Part shown: one piece after another, positions 59,165 through 64,000 of the stretch
How positions within the stretch are numbered: position 1 is the stretch's first letter
Layout: every line of letters starts with the position of its first letter
Source of the DNA: Salibacterium lacus
GTDB taxonomy: Bacteria > Bacillota > Bacilli > Bacillales > Marinococcaceae
DNA length: 64,000 bases
NCBI RefSeq assembly: GCF_042684865.1
Contig: NZ_JBHUML010000006.1
Coordinates: 248,001-312,000 of the forward strand
Direction of reading: 5' to 3'
Program-made: the position numbers and the translations under genes
Notes under the pieces: model-generated
Told to the model about the DNA's origin: nothing
Seen by the model: the letters and a program-made list of their open reading frames with translations, nothing else
Database searches by the model: none

Positions 59165-59443
59165 ATGTTTATTCATTTAGGCGGAGATAAGGTAATCCGT
59201 TCGAAAGACGTTATAACGATAGTTGATCAGGATACCCATGATTCCTCCAGTATAACCCAGCAGTTTTTATCATCCCGGGCTGAAGAGGATGTTGAACGGA
59301 TTTCATCAGAACAGACGAAATCGGTCGTTGTAACGACTGAAAAAATATATTTGTCTCCTATTTCCACCCTGACACTGAAACGGCGGGCTCAGGCCATTTC
59401 GGAATACGAAGACTACACGGAAGATCAGGAAAATAAAACGTAG
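59165..59443 (+). CDS. remB: Extracellular matrix regulator RemB (YaaB, DUF370)
   Basis: The 92-residue product is a DUF370 protein starting MFIHLGGDKVIRSKDVITIVDQD. RemB-type proteins help activate matrix genes in B. subtilis with RemA. ATG 59165 has GAGGTGG at five bases; the in-frame GTG overlaps it. It lies between recF and gyrB, the conserved position. Confidence 0.92.
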   Translation: MFIHLGGDKVIRSKDVITIVDQDTHDSSSITQQFLSSRAEEDVERISSEQTKSVVVTTEKIYLSPISTLTLKRRAQAISEYEDYTEDQENKT

Positions 59444-59535
59444 ACCTTGTTATAAAGAGTCATTGAAATAGAGGAACAGAACAAACCGGACGTGAAGAAA
59501 ACTTGGAACTAGTGATGGAAGCGAAGGTGAATAAA

Positions 59536-61452
59536 TTGTCAGTAGATCAACATTCGTACGATGAAAGTCAGATACAGGTACTCGAAGGTCTGGAAGCGGT
59601 AAGAAAACGTCCGGGAATGTATATCGGAACGACCAGCAGCCGTGGACTGCACCACCTTGTCTGGGAAGTCATCGATAACAGTATTGATGAAGCCATGGGC
59701 GGGTATTGCGACCACATATTCGTCACAATCGAAAAAGACCACAGCATTACTGTTCAGGACAATGGACGCGGTATTCCCGTAGGTATTCAGGAAAAGATGG
59801 GAAGACCGGCTGTGGAAGTGATCATGACAATTCTGCATGCCGGCGGTAAATTCGGCGGCGGCGGATATAAAGTATCCGGCGGGCTGCACGGGGTCGGAGC
59901 GTCGGTAGTGAATGCTCTTTCCGAGATGCTGGAAGTGGAAATCCATCGTGACGGAGAAATCTATTATCAAAATTATGAGCGTGGGGTTCCGAAACAGGAC
60001 GTACAGACAATCGGCACAACGGAGAAACATGGAACGAAAATCCATTTCAAACCGGACCCGTCTATTTTTGATGAAAGCGATGAATTTGATTATGAGATTT
60101 TCTCCACCCGTCTGCGGGAACTCGCCTTTCTTAATAAGGGGCTGCGAATTACGTTCAATGATAACCGCGATGAATATAAAGAGGAAGTGGAGTACTACTA
60201 CGAAGGGGGTATTGCTTCTTTTGTAGAGTATCTGAACCGCCAGAAGGAAGTGCTCCATGACGAACCGGTATTTATCGAAGGGGAAAAAGACGAAGTGCAG
60301 GTGGAGATTGCTTTTCAGTATAATACGAGCTTTACAAGCAGTCTTTATTCATTTGCCAATAATATCAATACCCACGAAGGCGGCACCCATGAATCGGGTT
60401 TTAAAACCGGTCTGACCCGGGTGATTAATGATTATGCAAGAAAATACAACTTATTCAAGGAAAATGATCCGAACCTGATCGGCGACGATGTCCGGGAGGG
60501 ACTGACTGCCATTGTTTCAGCGAAAATCCCGGATCCACAGTTTGAAGGGCAGACGAAAACCAAACTTGGGAACAGCGACGTCCGTACGGTCACGGATTCC
60601 CTGTTTTCCGAGCACTTCTCCAGATTCATGTCTGAAAATCCGGAAACGGCGAAACAGATTGTGGAAAAAGGGTTGATGGCTTCAAGAGCCAGAGATGCGG
60701 CGAAGAAGGCCAGAGAGTTAACACGCCGTAAAAATGCGCTGGAGGTAAGTTCCCTCCCGGGGAAACTGGCAGACTGCTCATCCAATGATGCTGCCATCAG
60801 CGAAATCTACATCGTAGAGGGAGACTCCGCAGGCGGTTCTGCCAAGCAGGGAAGAGATCGTCATTTTCAGGCGATTCTGCCGCTTCGGGGAAAAATTATC
60901 AACGTAGAGAAGGCGAGGCTGGATAAGATTCTGGCCAACAATGAAATTCGTTCCATCATTACAGCACTTGGCACAGGTATTGGAGATGAGTTTGATATTT
61001 CCAAGGCCCGTTATCACCGGATTATTATTATGACGGATGCGGACGTGGACGGTGCTCATATCCGTACGCTGCTGCTGACATTTTTCTACCGCTACATGAG
61101 ACCGCTTATTGAGAGTGGATATATTTATATTGCACAGCCGCCTTTATATAAGATAACACAGGGAAAAACGGTCCGTTATGCATACGTGGAAAATCAACTG
61201 GAACAGGTTCTTGCCGGACTCCCGGAGCAGCCGAAACCGGGATATCAGCGCTATAAAGGGCTGGGCGAAATGAATCCGTCCCAGCTGTGGGAAACGACAA
61301 TGAACCCCGAAGCGCGGTCTGTCCTGCAGGTCCAGCTTGAAGATGCAATGAAAGCGGATGAAATCTTTGAAACATTGATGGGGGACCGGGTGGAACCAAG
61401 ACGGGATTTCATTCAGGAAAATGCCCACTATGTAGAAAATCTGGATGTATAG
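59536..61452 (+). CDS. gyrB: DNA gyrase subunit B
   Basis: GyrB is the ATPase subunit that, with GyrA, negatively supercoils DNA. The 638-residue product has the GHKL ATPase (VLEGLEAVRKRPGMYIG, VWEVIDNSIDEA, NGRGIPVG), the transducer, and a TOPRIM domain (EGDSAGGSAKQGRDR, DADVDGAHIRTLLL). The start is TTG 59536, five bases after AAGGTGA, which gives exactly the B. subtilis length; an upstream TTG at 59503 would add eleven residues. Confidence 0.96.
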   Translation: MSVDQHSYDESQIQVLEGLEAVRKRPGMYIGTTSSRGLHHLVWEVIDNSIDEAMGGYCDHIFVTIEKDHSITVQDNGRGIPVGIQEKMGRPAVEVIMTILHAGGKFGGGGYKVSGGLHGVGASVVNALSEMLEVEIHRDGEIYYQNYERGVPKQDVQTIGTTEKHGTKIHFKPDPSIFDESDEFDYEIFSTRLRELAFLNKGLRITFNDNRDEYKEEVEYYYEGGIASFVEYLNRQKEVLHDEPVFIEGEKDEVQVEIAFQYNTSFTSSLYSFANNINTHEGGTHESGFKTGLTRVINDYARKYNLFKENDPNLIGDDVREGLTAIVSAKIPDPQFEGQTKTKLGNSDVRTVTDSLFSEHFSRFMSENPETAKQIVEKGLMASRARDAAKKARELTRRKNALEVSSLPGKLADCSSNDAAISEIYIVEGDSAGGSAKQGRDRHFQAILPLRGKIINVEKARLDKILANNEIRSIITALGTGIGDEFDISKARYHRIIIMTDADVDGAHIRTLLLTFFYRYMRPLIESGYIYIAQPPLYKITQGKTVRYAYVENQLEQVLAGLPEQPKPGYQRYKGLGEMNPSQLWETTMNPEARSVLQVQLEDAMKADEIFETLMGDRVEPRRDFIQENAHYVENLDV

Positions 61453-61472
61453 CGGACAGTTTTACCGGCATA

Positions 61473-61504
61473 AAAGGGATGGATGCTGTTTCTTCTATCC
61501 CTTT
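61473..61504 (+). other. Hairpin between gyrB and gyrA
   Basis: Stem AAAGGGAT / ATCCCTTT with a 16-base loop; no T run follows. It may be an RNA-stability or processing element rather than a terminator. Confidence 0.5.
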
Positions 61505-61547
61505 CGTGATTACGTTGGGGATGGATCAGAATTGGGAGGTTTAAGGT

Positions 61548-64000
61548 ATGGCAGATCAATATGAATCGAACGTAACAGAAATAAATATAGGCCAGGAAAT
61601 GCGCACCTCATTTCTGGATTATGCGATGAGTGTCATCGTAAGCCGGGCACTCCCGGATGTACGGGACGGCATGAAGCCGGTGCATCGCCGTATTCTTTTT
61701 GCGATGAATGAGCTCGGCATGACCCCGGACAAACCTTATCGTAAATCGGCGCGTATTGTCGGGGATGTTATTGGTAAGTACCACCCTCACGGCGATTCGG
61801 CGGTATATGAAACGATGGTGCGCATGGCGCAGGATTTCAGCTACCGGAATATGCTGGTGGACGGTCACGGCAACTTTGGTTCCGTTGACGGAGATGCGGC
61901 GGCAGCCATGCGTTATACGGAAGCGAAAATGTCCAAAATTTCGCTTGAAATGGTACGCGACATCAACAAAGATACGATCGACTATCAGGATAACTACGAC
62001 GGTAATGAACAAGAACCGATTGTCCTGCCTTCCCGATTCCCGAATCTGCTGGTTAACGGTGCGGCAGGAATTGCTGTAGGAATGGCCACCAACATTCCGC
62101 CTCATCAACTGGGGGAAGTGATTGATGGAGTGCTTGCTCTCAGCAGAGATCCCGAAATGACGGTTCCTGACTTAATGGAATATATTCCGGGACCTGACTT
62201 TCCGACGGCTGCGTCGATTGTCGGCAGAACCGGCATCAGGCGTGCCTATCAGACAGGACGCGGCTCTATTACCATCCGGGCTAATGCTTATATTGAAGAA
62301 TACGCGAGCGGAAAAGAAGCCATTATCGTAGATCAGCTTCCTTACCAGGTTAATAAAGCCCGGTTGATAGAAAAGATTGCAGAGCTTGTTCGTGACAAGA
62401 AAATCGAAGGTATTACCGATCTTCGTGACGAATCCGACCGCAACGGCATGCGTGCAGTGATCGAAGTGAAAAAGGACGCAAATGCCAATGTCCTGTTAAA
62501 TAATCTGTACAAACAGACAGCGCTTCAGACCAGTTACGGCATTAATATGCTGGCTTTGGTTGACGGACGCCCGCAGGTATTGAACCTGAAGCAGTGCCTC
62601 AGCCATTACCTGGAGCACCAGAAAGTGGTGATCAAGCGCCGTACTGCTTTTGAACTGAAAAAAGCGGAAGCGAGAGCCCATATTCTGGAAGGGCTGCGTG
62701 TGGCTCTGGATCATCTTGATGCTGTGATTGATTTGATACGAAACTCTCAGACAACCGACATCGCAAGAAACGGTCTGATGGAACAGTATTCTCTCACGCA
62801 CGAACAGGCTCAGGCGATTCTTGAAATGCGTCTTCAGCGCCTGACAGGACTGGAGCGCGATAAAATTGAACAGGAATACAGCGATTTGATGGAGCGGATC
62901 AGGGAGCTTCGCGAGATTCTTGCCAGTGAAGAACGGGTTCTTGAAATTATCCGGGAAGAACTGAGTGAAGTGAAGGACAAGTTTAATGACGAGCGCCGGA
63001 CGCTCATTACTGCCGGAGAAAATCAAATCGAAGACGAAGACCTGATTCCCCGTCAGAATGTGGTCATTACGATCTCCCACCATGGTTATCTTAAGCGGAT
63101 GCCGATTGATACCTACCGCAGTCAGCGCCGCGGCGGACGTGGTGTACAGGGAATGGGAACAAATGACGACGACTTTGTGGAACATCTGTTTACAACCAGT
63201 TCGCACCAGACGATTTTGTTTTTCACGAACAAAGGGAAAGTATATCGTCTGAAAGCTTACGAAATCCCGGAACTGCAGCGAACAGCTAAAGGAATACCGG
63301 TCATTAACCTGCTTCAGGTGGAGAAAAACGAATACATCAGCACCGTTATTCCGGTGGAGGCTTTTTCTGATGATGCCTATTTATTCTTTTTGACAAAACA
63401 GGGCATTGCCAAACGTACAAAGCTTTCAGCCTACTCCAATATACGTAAAGGCGGGCTGTTTGCGATCAATGTCAAAGAAGATGATGAATTATACGGGGTT
63501 CGTCTGACACACGGAGATGAACATATCATCGTCGGAACGAAAAACGGAACCGCCATTCACTTTAACGAAGAAGATGTCCGTTTTATGGGCAGGTCCGCCA
63601 CAGGCGTAAAAGCCATCTCTCTTACGCAGGGCGATGAAGTTGTGGGCATGGACATTTCCGCAGAAGGTAAAGAAGTGTTGATTGTAACGGATAAAGGCTT
63701 TGGTAAACGCACGCCGATCAGTGATTTCAAAGTGCAGCACCGCGGCGGAAAAGGAATAAAAGCCATTAATTTAACAGATCGGAATGGATCCATTGTTTCT
63801 ATGCGTTGTATTTCCGATGATCATGATATTATGATTATGACTGTTCATGGTGTTCTTATTCGGATGGAAGCACGCGAAATTTCCAGACTCGGCCGCTATG
63901 CCCAGGGAGTGACGCTGATCCGTCTTTCTGAAGGGGAAGTTGTTTCGACTGTAGCGCCTGTGGAAACGCCGGAGAATGAACTTGAGACCGAAGAAAGCAG
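61548..64000 (+). CDS. gyrA: DNA gyrase subunit A (truncated by window end)
   Basis: GyrA is the DNA-cleaving subunit. At least 817 residues are present with no stop, so the gene runs past the window. Catalytic Tyr123 (AMRYTEAK) is visible. In the quinolone region residues 81-88 read HGDSAVYE, keeping Ser84 and Glu88, which is the susceptible form. The C-terminal wrapping domain has the GyrA box QRRGGRG. The start follows GGAGGTTTAAGG. The tail has become acidic (ETPENELETEES), so the true end is probably near. Confidence 0.97.
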   Translation, partial: MADQYESNVTEINIGQEMRTSFLDYAMSVIVSRALPDVRDGMKPVHRRILFAMNELGMTPDKPYRKSARIVGDVIGKYHPHGDSAVYETMVRMAQDFSYRNMLVDGHGNFGSVDGDAAAAMRYTEAKMSKISLEMVRDINKDTIDYQDNYDGNEQEPIVLPSRFPNLLVNGAAGIAVGMATNIPPHQLGEVIDGVLALSRDPEMTVPDLMEYIPGPDFPTAASIVGRTGIRRAYQTGRGSITIRANAYIEEYASGKEAIIVDQLPYQVNKARLIEKIAELVRDKKIEGITDLRDESDRNGMRAVIEVKKDANANVLLNNLYKQTALQTSYGINMLALVDGRPQVLNLKQCLSHYLEHQKVVIKRRTAFELKKAEARAHILEGLRVALDHLDAVIDLIRNSQTTDIARNGLMEQYSLTHEQAQAILEMRLQRLTGLERDKIEQEYSDLMERIRELREILASEERVLEIIREELSEVKDKFNDERRTLITAGENQIEDEDLIPRQNVVITISHHGYLKRMPIDTYRSQRRGGRGVQGMGTNDDDFVEHLFTTSSHQTILFFTNKGKVYRLKAYEIPELQRTAKGIPVINLLQVEKNEYISTVIPVEAFSDDAYLFFLTKQGIAKRTKLSAYSNIRKGGLFAINVKEDDELYGVRLTHGDEHIIVGTKNGTAIHFNEEDVRFMGRSATGVKAISLTQGDEVVGMDISAEGKEVLIVTDKGFGKRTPISDFKVQHRGGKGIKAINLTDRNGSIVSMRCISDDHDIMIMTVHGVLIRMEAREISRLGRYAQGVTLIRLSEGEVVSTVAPVETPENELETEES

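Noticed and set aside
1..64000. Prophage, insertion sequence, toxin-antitoxin or rRNA operon
   Set aside because: No transposase, integrase, phage structural gene, antitoxin pair or rRNA sequence was recognised anywhere in the window.

Overview
The window is the replication-origin region of a spore-forming, low-to-moderate GC Gram-positive of the Bacillaceae. The evidence is the gene order rpmH-rnpA-spoIIIJ-jag-mnmE-mnmG-rsmG-noc-parA-parB to the left of oriC and dnaA-dnaN-yaaA-recF-remB-gyrB-gyrA to its right. Spore genes (cwlJ, gerQ, yyaC, spoIIIJ), the walRKHIJ operon, CtsR, PurR and GlnR/TnrA-type operators and a perfect parS site agree with this. Very acidic proteins and the presence of both DUF368 and DedA-like membrane proteins would suit a halophilic or alkaliphilic genus; that is only inference.

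Layout. 0-3.2 kb: a parS site, a degenerate Old Yellow Enzyme homologue, hemQ, and the spore pair cwlJ-gerQ. 3.3-5.7 kb: clpE behind two CtsR boxes. 5.8-9.6 kb: an SLH-domain exported protein and small membrane proteins (DUF3817, DUF368, DUF423, DUF5327). 9.6-13.2 kb: a four-gene nitrogen operon on the minus strand, amtB - GlnD-like nucleotidyltransferase - DEDDh exonuclease - GlnR/TnrA-like regulator, with two perfect TnrA/GlnR boxes in front of amtB. 13.2-20.8 kb: DUF218, aldo/keto reductase, ung, an inositol-monophosphatase-family enzyme, a DedA-like protein, a chemoreceptor paired with a BMP-family lipoprotein, and an orphan membrane protein. 20.9-28.9 kb: rlmH, a small CxxC protein, htrA and the wal operon, with an unexpected cluster of DnaA boxes at 21.43-21.70 kb. 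29.1-29.9 kb: tRNA-Phe, -Asp, -Glu and -Lys, separated by a 114-bp tandem repeat and a duplicated tRNA-Lys 3' fragment. 30.0-38.2 kb: purA with PurR boxes, an XRE regulator, dnaC, rplI, gdpP, a DUF2232 gene, and rpsF-ssb-rpsR. 38.2-41.3 kb: an accessory ABC-2 transporter with a LytTR/pseudo-ATPase fusion, lying between rpsF and ychF, which I recall as neighbours in related genomes. 41.6-54.4 kb: ychF, DUF951, a YkvI-like transporter, yyaC, parB, parA, noc, rsmG, mnmG, mnmE, jag, yidC, rnpA, rpmH. 54.4-64.0 kb: oriC and dnaA through a gyrA cut off by the window end.

Most genes left of oriC run leftwards and those to the right run rightwards, so transcription mainly follows fork movement. parS, ParA/ParB, Noc with its binding sites, and DnaA boxes inside and outside oriC form one connected origin-organising system. 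Many essential genes use TTG or GTG starts (dnaA, gyrB, purA, recF, rnpA), chosen here by Shine-Dalgarno spacing. I found no insertion sequence, prophage, CRISPR array or rRNA gene.
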